Below, one piece after another: positions 20,301 through 31,161 of a stretch of DNA of 64,000 nucleotides; position 1 is the stretch's first letter; every line of letters starts with the position of its first letter. The notes under the pieces are model-generated. The model was given only the letters and a program-made list of their open reading frames with translations. It was not told the origin of the DNA and ran no database searches. The translations under genes were made by a program, and so were the position numbers. The stretch is from Miscanthus floridulus (Eukaryota; Streptophyta; Magnoliopsida; Poales; Poaceae): NCBI RefSeq assembly GCF_019320115.1, contig NC_089581.1:72714101-72778100 (forward strand). Direction: 5' to 3'.

Positions 20301-23008
20301 TCAACATTGCACAGATGGCAAGGTGTAAATATGTTAGCTTCAAGTCACTGCAATGTCTCAACTGCCAGTGTGTGTGTGTGCATGAATTCTATTTTAATTC
20401 ATAGTACCAGAACCAGCTGATTTTGATCCTGCCATTTTTTAATCAAAATATACATAATAAGTTAATAAAAATTCTCTTTTTTAGGCGTTCCGAGCGCCAC
20501 TTCAGATACCAAGACACCAGCGCACAACACGTCCGAGAATTAATCTAGCGTTGGGTGCCATGCTCGTGTTTGTTTTACATGCCACATCACCCGAGCTGGA
20601 TGGATTAGTTTTCACATTTGCATGCATGCATGTGTGATACAACTAGCACTGGCCAATCCACTGCAAAAGCACGCTTCTGTTGCTTCGAGTGCTGTGAAAC
20701 ACAAGTTAATACGTAGGCTTCAAGAATTGATATCATATTAAACGTACTTTGGAGTGTGAACACACTGATATGAATCGGTATAATAAACTTGCATATGATT
20801 TGATTAATTGAATACTTGTCGTAAAAAATTAAGTAGTTTTCTATTAGGGTCCGTTTGGATGTAGATATTGGAGACTCTGGAATTGAATTGGTACCATTAC
20901 CAAATCAGGCTAGTATTGGAAATGAACTAAATACCAAATCTGTTGTTTGGATGTAGATGAATTTGCTAGCTGGAATCGAGTGACACATCAAATACCATTT
21001 CATGTTTGGATGTACACCTCCAGGAATTCACTATCTTCTTCCCCAATCCCCACCGCTCGCACGACGGCCTCAAGCGCAGAGGTGGAGGCGGCCTTGGCCC
21101 CAGCCATGGGCACGCGTAGGTGGAGGCGGAGGTGACCCCGGCCCCGGCCTCGGCTTCGAGCGCGTAGGGGGAGGCAGAGGCGGCCCCGGCCCTGGCTGCG
21201 ACGAGCTCAGGCGCGAAGGCGGCCCCGACCTCAGCAGCGACGAGCTCGGGCGCGGAGGCGGAGGTGACCACGGCCCTAGGCCTGGCCCCGGCAGGTGTGG
21301 GGAAGAAGGGGAGGTGCGCCACCAGCCATGGGGAAGAAGAAGGGGAGGTGCGCCGCCGGCCATGGGGAAGAAGGGGAGCTCGCGTCGGATGGGGAGGATC
21401 TCGGCCATGGAGGAGCTCGGCCCCGGTCCGGCCAGGGGGGAGCTCGACCCTGCCAGCCATGGGGGAGCTCAACCCCGCCGACCATGGAGCCCACCTCCAT
21501 GACCGCTCGCACTGGTTGGGGAGGAGCTTGACCACAGAGGAGCTCAGCCCCGGCCCGGCCATGGGGGAGCTCAACCCCGCCGGCCATGGAGGAGCCCACC
21601 TCCGTGACCACTCGCGCCGGATGGGGAGGAGCTCGGCCCCGGCCCGGCCATGGGGGAGCTCGACCCCGCCAGCCATGGGGGAGCTCGACACCACCGGCCA
21701 TGGAGGAGCCCGCCTTCGTGACCGCTCGCTCGACCCCGGTCACGGATGCGCTCATCTCCAATTCCGCCCAATACGGAGGGTGCAGGCTTTGTATTGGGGG
21801 TGACTGGGTGCAGTTGTAGCCAATACCTCTTGGCATTGAAGGTGATTTCCAATTCCAATACCTAAGACATCCAAACAACGACATTTGGTGCTATCCAATA
21901 CCAATGCCAATTCCAGAGCCTCAATGTCTACATCCAAACGCAACCTAAAAGTATTTGCTGCAGAACCAAGCTCCACAATAGAAACAGGTTAAGATTAAAG
22001 TCCAGACCCAGCATTGCCACAATTGAGGTTCAACTCGTCAAGTTAACGGTCTGTTTACTTCGAGGAACAACCCACCCTATAGAATCATATGAACCATAAG
22101 CTTGTGCTTGAGTAGCGAAAATGTATAACTCAATTCACACCAACTCTTCTGACAAAGGGAGCAAATTGCTTCCACTATTGGGTCCTGATAGAAAATTTAA
22201 CTGGATGACCTCAAGCCAGTTAGACAATATTTAGTGATGTGCCAACTATTAAAGTAAGACATATTAAAAGGCGAACAGTGCAAAATAAAATTCCCGTGAT
22301 GACTCCTATCTAGATGTCTATGGTTCTAACTTCTAACCACAGATTTTCAGCTTCCAACATTCAAATAGACCTTAAATCAAATGGTTTGTCAATTGTTCAT
22401 CGAATTATACGCCTACTAGCTTCTCTCCGTCCCCAACTCCCCATCTAAGACATCTGACGAACTATGGTTCCATTTGAAAACAGGTATCAGCTAGTTCTGT
22501 ACCCAACTATGTTCCAACCTTAAAATCTGTCTATGTGGCCTATCTAAACTGCAAGCAGCAGCATATTTTAGACTTGCACTCCTTACCAAAATATTAAGAG
22601 AGCTTTTGTATGGTTAATAGCTGTGATCACACATTCATAATTCTAACGTGCACAAATTGGTTGAATAAATGTGCATTCTCATCATGCGATTAGCAACTGC
22701 TCGAGCATCTAGGTATCCGCTAAGAAACCCTAAAATTGGTCAAAATTCACTACCACAAGCAAACAAACAACAACTAAGCAATCCAAAATGACGAAATGCC
22801 ATGTCCTACAACCAAAGATTGAAAAATTACAATCAAAACTAGCTGCTTACCATCTGTACCGCATGAACTGGCCATCAGCGGGCGCGGTTTCGGGGACATC
22901 GTCGGTGGAGACTGCACCGTCGGGTTGCCGCAGTAGCACGTAGGGCGTGATCTCGCAGCCCACGATCGGGATCTCCGACGGCAGGTGCACCCGGACCACG
23001 CTCAGCAT
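14370..23008 (-). CDS. CCR4-1: CCR4-type poly(A)-specific ribonuclease (carbon catabolite repressor protein 4 homolog), complete
   Basis: CCR4 is the Mg2+-dependent deadenylase of the CCR4-NOT complex, shortening mRNA poly(A) tails in the cytoplasm. Eleven coding exons on the minus strand join in frame: 22851-23008, 19361-20120, 16056-16142, 15889-15972, 15735-15821, 15556-15642, 15257-15310, 15090-15181, 14885-14999, 14658-14808, 14370-14515. All introns are GT-AG, and the total of 1821 bp gives 606 residues, the usual length for plant CCR4-1/2. A Cys/His cluster lies at residues 77-109 (CLGC, then CSAKC, QHHKVLH). The endonuclease-exonuclease-phosphatase domain fills the C-terminal half with its catalytic motifs: SYNILAD (Asn261), ICLQE (Glu306), GDFNS (Asp463, Asn465) and SSDH (Asp590, His591). 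No stop or frameshift was seen, despite large insertions in introns 1 (20121-22850) and 2 (16143-19360). Whether it is member 1 or 2 of the family is a guess. Confidence 0.96.
16264..18488 (+). mobile_element. RTE-clade LINE, 5'-truncated and 5'-inverted, in CCR4 intron 2
   Basis: The element is bordered by the 7-bp direct repeat TTAGCTT (16257-16263 and 18489-18495) and ends in a GTT-rich tail (18466-18488), as plant RTE elements do. The reverse-transcriptase part is on the plus strand from about 16553. The first 285 bp (16264 to about 16548) encode endonuclease-domain sequence on the opposite strand, including GFKLWYTGTVANRNRVGVLI and VIGDMVLNVISVYAPQ. Inversion of the 5' part relative to the 3' part is the product expected from twin priming. 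The LINE is antisense to CCR4. Confidence 0.92.
16553..18407 (+). pseudogene. RTE LINE reverse transcriptase ORF, interrupted by one TGA
   Basis: The frame runs from KEKKECYRCLYHDRS at about 16560 through the RT fingers (GPDGISIEVWRCLGD), palm (MVFIDLEKAYDKIPRD; LHQGSALSPYLFALVMDE; catalytic FADDVALVDES) to a C-terminal region with MLRWICGHTRRDRVRNDDIR and the final WKTAIHMPEP before TGA at 18405-18407. A single in-frame TGA at 17853-17855 sits where Gly is usual in FRYLGSML. Apart from that stop the frame is open for about 600 codons, so the insertion is fairly young. The endonuclease is separated and inverted, so this copy cannot encode the full protein. Confidence 0.93.
18700..18943. mobile_element. 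Tourist-like MITE, 244 bp, with TAA target duplication
   Basis: Ends GGGCCTGTTTGG and CCAAACACACCC are inverted repeats. TAA borders the element at 18697-18699 and 18944-18946, the three-base duplication of PIF/Harbinger elements. The interior is unusually GC-rich for a MITE. It interrupts the right end of the Stowaway copy. Confidence 0.82.
20847..21945. mobile_element. 1.1-kb terminal-inverted-repeat element in CCR4 intron 1 with GC-rich core
   Basis: The left end GGGTCCGTTTGGATGTAGAT and the right end ATGTCTACATCCAAACGCAA are inverted repeats that extend about 40 bp (through CTCTGGAATTG). Subterminal copies of GTTTGGATGTA recur at 20944 and 21003. TTA precedes and TAA follows the element, so a PIF/Harbinger-type TWA duplication is possible but the two sides are not identical. 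The central 650 bp is very GC-rich and encodes only low-complexity Gly/Pro/Arg peptides. Confidence 0.75.
21400..21725. repeat. GC-rich minisatellite inside the intron-1 element
   Basis: The unit GCCATGGGGGAGCTC, followed by RACCCCGCC-type sequence, recurs at about 21460, 21560, 21650 and 21675. A longer unit (ATGGAGGAGCCCRCCT, then CGTGACC, then CTCGC) recurs around 21485, 21587 and 21700. The mixture of units on one strand produces the long open but meaningless frames seen here. Confidence 0.8.
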
Positions 23009-24302
23009 CCTCCCTCCCTCCTCCCCTGCTCTCTTGTCCCGAGCCCCAGCCCCAGCCCCGCCGCTGCCTCCTCGACCTGTCTCTCCCTGCAGACGCAAGC
23101 CCTAGATCCCCCACCGCTAGGCGGATCCGCCATCACCTGCTGCCGCCGCGAGCCGCCAGCGTTGCCTCCCCCGATCCAAACACCCGCGCTCGCGCCTGCT
23201 CCTACACGAAACCCCAGCAGACAGCACCAGTGTCAGGATCCCGCCGCGCCGGCCGGGTGGAAATGGGAGATCCGGGGCGGGGAGCGAGGCCTCGCCTGTG
23301 GATGGTTCCTTGAAGGTTCTGGAACGTTCTGGAGACGCCGGGGGCGGGGGCCTGGAAATGATTGTTAGGGTTTGGGTTTTGCTCTCTGTCTCTCCCTCTC
23401 CCTCTTCCTCGCGCTCTGCGTTCTCTCTCTCGCTCTTCCTGTCTGTGTGCTAGGCTCGCGTCGCGCTTGGACTCTGGAGTTTCAGTTTAGGGGTGGGTGC
23501 GCGTTGGAATTTTGGGTTTTTCCGTGTGACGCTGCCAAGGGCCGTGCCCTCTGGGTATTTGTAGATATGGGAAATGGTAGACGGCACCCGGAAATAGGGT
23601 ATTCTGTTTCTGTGAGTGGGCAAAACCAGCAAGTTTTCCATGTGTGGACTGACAGCTCAACTGGACGACACGAAAGATGCACAAAACTAAAGTTCTATGC
23701 TTCTATTTAAGGCTGCTCTGTGTTAAAAGTACATCTCTGAGGGTATGCTAGCCCAAACACTTGAACACCTAATTACTTAATTCATCAATAAAAAATAACT
23801 AATCAGAGAGTTGAGCATGTCAGTTTTTCACGGTTTAACTTGACGACATGTGAGATGCACAAAACTAAGATCCTAGTATCTCCATCCTAAACAACTTGGC
23901 TTTATAGGTGTTGTTTCGTTCCAGAAAAGCAACGTTAACGTAAATGGAAGGGAGCAACGTTAATGTAAATGGAAGGGTTCCACGGCGGCAATGCAAAGGG
24001 GATCATTAATTACTAATTTTGTTTGGTTTCGGTCGCTGTCTATTGCCGAGTGTGGGCGCGAACACTTTTCACCGACCATCTGATGTAACCCATTGCATGG
24101 TCTCTAAAACAAACAATAAACAACGCAAGTAGCTAGTAGTGTGATCGGATCACACCAATAAATGAGCCAACCAAACAGCGTGATAGTTCTATATAAGTCA
24201 CACTATCTTACTTTTGACTAAGCTTTATAAATATAAAAATATGATATTTATATTACCAAAATAAACAATATTGAATTCATCTTTGAACATATTTTAACAT
24301 TA
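23009..24302 (-). promoter_or_regulatory. 5' flank of CCR4: leader and promoter region, then AT-rich spacer
   Basis: Directly upstream of the CCR4 ATG (23006-23008) the sequence is GC- and CT-rich to about 23460, as expected of a grass 5' UTR and housekeeping promoter. I see no reliable TATA box. Farther out it becomes AT-rich, with a short direct repeat, GCAACGTTAA followed by CGTAAATGGAAGGG or TGTAAATGGAAGGG (about 23930-23978). No gene is supported. Confidence 0.45.
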
Positions 24303-24440
24303 GGCCATGTTCGGCTTACCCCATATTCGGTTTGTTCGGTTTTTTTTTTCAGTCGGAATAGTATTTTTCTCTCACAACAATTTAGCCGAAACAATGTTTT
24401 TCAGCCAGTTTCAGTCAAGTTTCAGACCAGCGAACGGGGC
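24303..24440. mobile_element. Small hAT-like MITE, 138 bp
   Basis: Ends GGCCATGTTCGG and GCGAACGGGGC are imperfect inverted repeats of a type common in grass MITEs. The interior has the TTTCAGTC and CAGTTTCAGTC repeats usual for that group. The target duplication is not clear. Confidence 0.6.
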
Positions 24441-25173
24441 ATATACCTATTTGGAACTTATGTATATTAAAACTAATTTCCATATCATTTTCTAACCCCA
24501 AAGCTCATATCTATCTCTATCTTTACCTTTATATTTCTATCTCATATACATCTCTATCTCTATCTACATCTATAGCTATGGTTTACATTTTTTTCTATTT
24601 AAAAGATATGTAAGGTTTCATGGTCGCCCTTATCCATTTCGATGCCTCTCCCGGCACCGTTTTTTCTCCTAGTTTTGATGTCATTTTTGCACGTGCAACA
24701 AAAAATGTTTGTTGTCATGCACGCATATGTGTTTTTTCATGCACCTTGCTTAATAAAAAAATCGTCTTCAATATGTTCCTCCCGCTAAAAAAATAAAAAA
24801 ATGCAGAAAACAAATCCTTGCCAACTCTACGTTGGGTCAGACTGCCTATCTATGCCACCGATTCCATCCTAGCAGAGAGAAATCAAGGATTATTGTGGTG
24901 ACAATTCATGAGAAGATAGAAATCGACGTCAGGCACACTACTTTGGCTCATGTTCCGTAAGCACTTAGCCTTTGATCTGATCCACAAGATGAACATGAGG
25001 GTACACATCTCTTCGTACGTTAGCACCACAATTTTATTATTGATATTTGACTCACCAAGCCTATTTTTGCTAAAACCAACGTATGATAGTGGACATACCG
25101 CCACATAAGATGCGGTAGCTCATTCAAACTAAGCATTTTTCTGATACTGCACTAGTTAGGGGCATAATTCCAA
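24441..25173. other. Intergenic, with an imperfect ATCT-rich tract
   Basis: 24508-24575 is an imperfect (TATCTC)n-like microsatellite. The rest is AT-rich with no recognised gene or element. Confidence 0.45.
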
Positions 25174-25182
25174 TTTATTAAT

Positions 25183-26322
25183 GGGATAATTGTCTGTTGG
25201 ACATCCAAAGTGATGGTCCTTTGCTGACGGATACCTACTTTGAAGTATTTTGCTACAAGACACCCTGGTTCGTTGAAATTAGGTCACAGGACACCACGGC
25301 CCAGTTACAGCCGGTTGAGGAGAGAGAAAACTCCATTTTGGACATCCGGTGCCCCTGAACCACACTTGGGTCCGCCCCAACCTGGTCTGTAGTATCAGCA
25401 GCAACATCCTGCACGTGGCTCTTGCAGGGCCACTGTCCGAGCCGGCTGAACCATCCTGCTATAGAGTAGCTAAAACGGAAAGTACATCTTCCTTCGTGTG
25501 GTCGCCTCTCTCTTCTTCTCCCCGGTCGTCGCCTCGCTGCCTCCGCCTGCGCCCCCCGCTTCGTCGCCTCCAGCTTCCTCTCCATGGGCGGCGAAGCTTC
25601 CTCTCCCCTGGTAGCGGCGCGCTTGGATGCCGCCGCGTGGTTGCACGGACGACGCGTCTCCTCTTTCTCCCCCGGTGCCTACGGGGCCGATGCGGCGGCT
25701 GGATCTACCACCGCCTGTGTTGTCCAATGCGGCAGCGGTGCCTGCATGGGTCGGTGGGCGTCATCGGCAGCGATGGTGCTTGGAGCACAAATGGCCCAAT
25801 TCCTGAAGCTTATCGCACACCCTCGCCCGCTCCACCGCCGGACGCGCGGCGCACCTGCCTCCAGCGTCGCCCTCAGCACGCCCGCGCTCCTAACCGTGGT
25901 CCCCTCCCCTCCCGACGTCGCCGCGTCCTTGCATCCACAGCCTCGGTGGCCTTCGTCTCCCTCGCCACTCCGCTCCGTGCCCGGATCGGACGGCGGCCCT
26001 ACAGGAGCCGTGTGTAGGATGGTTCAAGGTTCTGTGTTTTTTCCCTTTCTATGTACTTTCCGTTTCAGCTACTTTTCGTGTAGGATGGTAACGGACGGTT
26101 CCTGTGGGTCCAACCAGACCAGGTTCGGGGTGGACCCAAGTGTGGTTTAGGGGCACCAGATGTCCAAAATAATGTGTTCTCTCTCCTCAACCGGTTGTAA
26201 CCGGGCCGCGGTGTCCTGTGCCCTAATTTCAAAGAACCAAAGTGTCTTGTGGCAAAATGCTCCAATGTTGGTGTCCGCCAGCAAAGGACCATCATTTTGG
26301 ATGTCCAACAGACAATTATCTC
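25183..26322. mobile_element. Second non-autonomous MULE, 1140 bp, with 9-bp target duplication
   Basis: Left inverted repeat 25183-25389 and right inverted repeat about 26116-26322 match closely, with an imperfect extension to about 25490 (AACGGAAAGTACAT and its mirror). TTTATTAAT borders the element at 25174-25182 and 26323-26331. The 550-bp core is GC-rich with frames on both strands, none recognisable, and no transposase. It is a different family from the MULE at 6450-7588, though almost the same size. Confidence 0.93.
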
Positions 26323-26483
26323 TTTATTAATCTATCATAACCTTTATTCCTGTATACCAAAAAGGATCAACTATGCGGCCACATCGCCCTTCCCTGTTCG
26401 TGGTACTGTAGCGATCGATTTCTTCTCCATGCTTCTTGAAATCCACGCAACAAAATAGCTCATGGACTTCTCTCTCCACCCGT

Positions 26484-29400
26484 TGTAACAACCCAAAAAT
26501 CCATACACTAAAAATATCAACTACAAAATTTTTCCTAAGAACTCCCATGTGATGATGAGTGACATTGTAGGAGCCAACCCTAAGTGTTGCATTAGAAGTA
26601 ACCCAACCAGGCAATTTCATGAGCATGACATGTCATTTGTTATCATGTTTATTTAAATACTGACAAATAAAGTGTTGCATACATTGTTAACTCAAATTGT
26701 GATTTGGATTTACATTTGCTTTATGTTATGTTTAACAACTCCTCTAAAGAAATACACCATGAAGTAATTAATACTCAACCCAGAGAATAAAGGTTTAAGG
26801 AGAAAACTAATTCTATTCTTGTATAACAAAACTACACCTAATTTTTTGTTATACAAAATAGATAAATAAATTTCTAATATATATATATATATAAATGATA
26901 TGAGCATTAAATCTAAAAGGTACACCAATTTGGAATTCAAATTTCAAACCAAATTTGAATTCAAACAAAGGGGAAGAAAAGAAAAACAAAAAGGAAAAGT
27001 CTAAGCCAGCCCAAGCAACCAACCGGCCCAGACTCGCCTTCTGGTTTCGCTGGCCCACGCGCAGCCACAGCAGGCCAGCCCATGAGCTCGCGCAGGCCCA
27101 GCAAGACAGCCAGCGCGCTGCCCACGCCCACGCCCACGCGCCTCCCCGCCTTCCCTTGCTGCCACTGCCACACGGGCCCCACACGTTAGCCGCACGACAG
27201 CCACAGTGTCTTCTTCCTCCCCCCGACCGCTCACGCCGATTCCCTTCTCCGACCAAGCCCCGACAGCGCTGGTAGGTGCGGGCTAGGGGTCACGCTGGGA
27301 GCATGACCCTGTCCCCCCCTTGGCGCCACGCCCACGCAACCTCCACGCCAACCACCTTAGCCCATGATGCAGTTCGATGCCGACGGCGCATCACCAGCCG
27401 TCCGCCATTGGAGCTTGGAGTTCGGCTATAAAGCCCTGGCCCTGGGTGCCCTAGAGCTCTCCCATCGCCCCGCCGCCACTTGGTGGCCATCCACTGCGCA
27501 CCCGAGCCAAGAGAGAAGAGGGATAGAGGGAGAAGAAGGAGCGCCCGATGCCACTGGTGTCGCCGGAGCAGAGGACGTTGCCCCGATCAAGCACGCTGAC
27601 GCCACGACGCTGCACTGCACTGCGCTGCTTCTAGAGCTACACGGCCACAACTCGCCACTATGTCACCATCCCATCTTCCCCGACACCTACGGTGAGCCCC
27701 CGGTTCTTCCCCTGCTCGTCGCCGGACATCGCTACTCCGGCCATTGTGCTCCACACCGTGAGCGCGTAGGCCAAGGCCGTCCCCGGCCTCTGGGTACACA
27801 AGCACGGCCCACTCACGCGCACACCCGCGACCATCTCCTAGCCCCTGGACACCATCGCTATGCACGTGCTCGCCGCGCTCGCAACACCGCCGTCGTGGCA
27901 TGGCCACCGCTGGTGCACCCAGCCATCTCGCCGGACTCGGACGTAGCCGTAGAGGAACACCGTGATGCTCGGAGGACTACCGTGTAGACCGTAACCCCGT
28001 TAGCCAACCACAGCGCCCTAGCCATGGGCACCGAACCTCGGCCAGAGCTCCGCCATGCACCGCCACCACGGCCAGCCAACTGGAGCCGTCCAGCCACCTT
28101 GCTAGCTTCACTAGGGCACCCGCTAAGGTAAGGCTGAGCTGTTGCCCACCTTAGTTGAACACCCGCGCCGCTAGAAGGGGCTCGCCGATGAGCACCGCCA
28201 CGCCAAGCCACCGTTCATAGTGGCTAGAGACCTAGGGAGCCCTAGCCACCACCTAGACCCCATCACTGTGTTCACCGAAGCCTGGTGAAGCGTTCCCCCA
28301 CCTTGATTGGGCACCAGCGCCTACGGCAAGGCTTGCCGATGAGGCACGCCGTCGGTGGGAGCACAACCACGGGAGAAATAGGGGAAACTCCCCTCGCTGG
28401 CCACCCGCGCATGAACTCAATGCTCATAGACCATGCCCAAGGAAAGGTAGGTAGGCTTGGTCCACCATGCACCCTGCCTTAGGTCCATAGACCAGCGCCT
28501 CTTGGTCCACCGTGAGCCACGCTCACACCCACAGCCATAGACCATAGCCCAGTGGAGGCCCAAGGTTGTGATGTGGCTGCGTCACAGCCTGCCATGTGTC
28601 CGGGTCGGCCTGACCCAGACCGGCCCAACCCGAGCCCACCAAAGCCCGTTTGAGACCCGGCCCATGTTGATCGTTGACCGATCAACGTTGACCATTGACC
28701 TAGCCCCACAAGTTAGTGCCACAGACACTATGGGCCCACATGTCAGATGATGACGTCATGCTGACGTCACACTGGACCCACACGTCAAAAGCCAACACAG
28801 CTGGGGTGACGTCATGCTGACGTCACGATGACATCAGCTGCTGACGTCAGCAGCCCAGGCCCCACATGTCAGTGACTCTGACCGTTGACTCGCCCGTTGA
28901 CTGACATTGACTTTGACGAGACCCACATGTTAGTGACCCAAGAGCCCCTAGACCCACATGTCAGAACTGATGACGTTGCTGACATCATGCTGACGTCAGC
29001 TGGACCCCACCTGTCAGCTTGGAACTGAGATGATGATGTCATGCTAATGTCATGCTAACGTCAGCATGCCACGTGGACCAGCCACAGTGTGACACGTGTC
29101 AGCCCAGGATTAATTCAGCCTTTTTCCATTTTCAGAAATGATTTAAACTTTGGAAATTCATAACTAATTCATATGACCTCAGAAAAATATGAAACCAGGA
29201 CCAAAATTCATCTAAAATCAAGCTCTACGCAATGAACCTATGTTTGAGTGCATTTGGCTCTTCTGAATTTTCTTTGCTTCTTTGTGCTATTCTATAGATG
29301 TCGCTAACGTGACTATAATGCGATCGATGTAGACTCGGAGGAGAACCTGACGGACGAGGATCATGAGTACCGTGAGGAGAACGGAGATGACTACGCTGAA

Positions 29401-30995
29401 GGTGCCACATCCCACCCAATCTCGTAGCACCTATTACGCATGGCTAATATAGGACTGCTATTGCTTTACTTTACTGTTGTAATCATGCTATGGTAGGACT
29501 TGCATGGTAGTATGCTTACTTGATGGCCTTACCTTGACGCAACCTTGCTCCTGCATACCCCGCTATTAGGCTAGACACACGCTTACTGCTATATTTCATT
29601 GCTTACGCTTCTACTACATTAATGCATGGTGGAAACTAGTGTTATCTAGATTATGGGGAGAGTGCTGCGTGTGTGACTTGGGTGTGTGGAGGGTGAGGGT
29701 TGTGTTGACCAAGTTGGAGTATATGATGAGCCTGGGGCAAGTCATGCCGTGTGGTGCTACCTAGGCACCCCTAGAATGGATACCTATGGTGGGTAAACAG
29801 TATATGAGGTGGACCTGGGTGTGAACCTGTGATAGGAGGAGCCCGAGATGGAGGTGCTGTGGTGGCACGATAAATGGAAACCCTGATGGAGACATTCTGG
29901 CTTGGTCATCCCTAAGGACTTACTAGTACTCAGATTCATCGGGAAGCCTTACGTACCACTCACCCTATATGGTGCGGGACGGCCAGACTACTTGGTAGGA
30001 TATTGCCACTACTGTTAGGTTGATAGCGGACAGTGTAAGGAGGTACAGGGCGTGGAGGATTTCCCCCACACCCTTCCGAGACTTCATGGAGACCTTGTGG
30101 ACCTGGCTCATGACTCACAGTTTCAGCCACCCCAGACTAGACTTGGGGTGAACCATGGCTGAATGGTAGAGTGGCATTATCCTAGGCTAGCAAGTGGTCG
30201 GTATTAGCCTAGTTGATGACGATCAGCGAGGAAGGCAAATCTTGTGGTTATGTGAAACCTCTATAGAGTATATGATTGATCGATCGATACATGTGCCGAC
30301 TTGTCAGCTATGGACCTTTCCTGGGATTCGCTTAAACTAGATAATGAGATGAGTCCTTCTCTTCTTCCCCCGTGAGAGAGTATCGGTCATAGCCAGGGGC
30401 TATGGGCCTTGATACAGTGCCGAGAGGGAGTTAGCCTGTCGACTGAGCGATGGTATGGTGATGGTGTGGTGATGGAGGTATATTGATCCTAGGATCGAAA
30501 CCTGGCTCTAGAATGGAAATGGGGTGGAATGTGTGTGGGAATGGTGTTAAAACTGGACAAACTACTATTATATACTTGATATGCTATTGCATAGAAAACC
30601 CCAGCCTTATAGGTTCCTTTTGATTATATCCAACTTGCATCCAATTTCCACAAAGCAATGCTCATAGGGTTGGAAGTGGCCAGTACAAATCGTACTGATA
30701 AATTTTAGCACATAGGTTCTACTGAGGAGTTTAGCTCCGAGGAGTTTGATGGTTGAGGGGTTCATGCCTACGCTCGAGTTTGGCGATCTTATCTTCAAGC
30801 TGTTCTGAATGAATGCTACTTTTAATTCCATCAATGCGGCGATGTAATAATTTATGTAATTCCACACTATTTGTACTCTGATATTATCGTTGTATAGATG
30901 TGATATTCGACTGGAAATTGGGTAATATGATCTACAACGGTCTTATTACACTTCGACGCTGTGGATTTCCCTTCGCAGAAATTAGGGTTGCTTCA
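26484..30995 (+). repeat. 5' LTR of the first Tekay element, 4512 bp
   Basis: The left end is TGTAACAACCC and the right end GGGTTGCTTCA, directly followed by the primer site. It is long even for this clade. It contains a TA-microsatellite (about 26876-26893), a GC-rich central part with Pro/Ala-type low-complexity frames (27000-28500) and a cluster of TGACGTCA motifs. The last 511 bp can be aligned to the 3' LTR remnant. Confidence 0.9.
28751..28998. promoter_or_regulatory. Cluster of six perfect TGACGTCA palindromes in the LTR
   Basis: TGACGTCA starts at 28751, 28762, 28807, 28818, 28842 and 28991, with decayed versions (TGACATCA, TAACGTCA) between them and down to about 29060. Two pairs are spaced exactly 11 bp apart. 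TGACG-type sequences bind plant bZIP factors of the TGA class, so this could be an enhancer of the LTR; that role is inference. Confidence 0.85.
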
Positions 30996-30997
30996 GT

Positions 30998-31009
30998 TGG
31001 TATCAGAGC
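30998..31009 (+). other. Primer-binding site, tRNA-Met type
   Basis: TGGTATCAGAGC, two bases after the LTR end, is complementary to the 3' end of plant initiator tRNA-Met and marks the left LTR as the 5' one. Confidence 0.93.
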
Positions 31010-31161
31010 CATACTTGACCATAGGATGAAACCCTTAGAAATGGACGATAGAATAGGACGTGAACAACCCATCTTTCGGTTATATACCGACCCTGCATTT
31101 ACTTTTATGCAAGGCTTATCTATTTATGGACCTGCTAACACCTATTCCTTAAAACATGCAG

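Noticed and set aside
20966..21884. Several 100-240 codon frames on both strands
   Set aside because: They come from a GC-rich minisatellite inside a transposable element; low-complexity Gly/Pro/Arg content and no codon-level conservation between repeat units.
25349..26150. Two overlapping plus-strand frames of about 190-220 codons
   Set aside because: They run through both inverted repeats of a MULE, and their residues are low-complexity; no recognised domain. Capture of a gene piece is possible but not shown.
27364..28211. Long frames in the GC-rich part of the first Tekay LTR
   Set aside because: They lie wholly within the LTR; composition explains their length.
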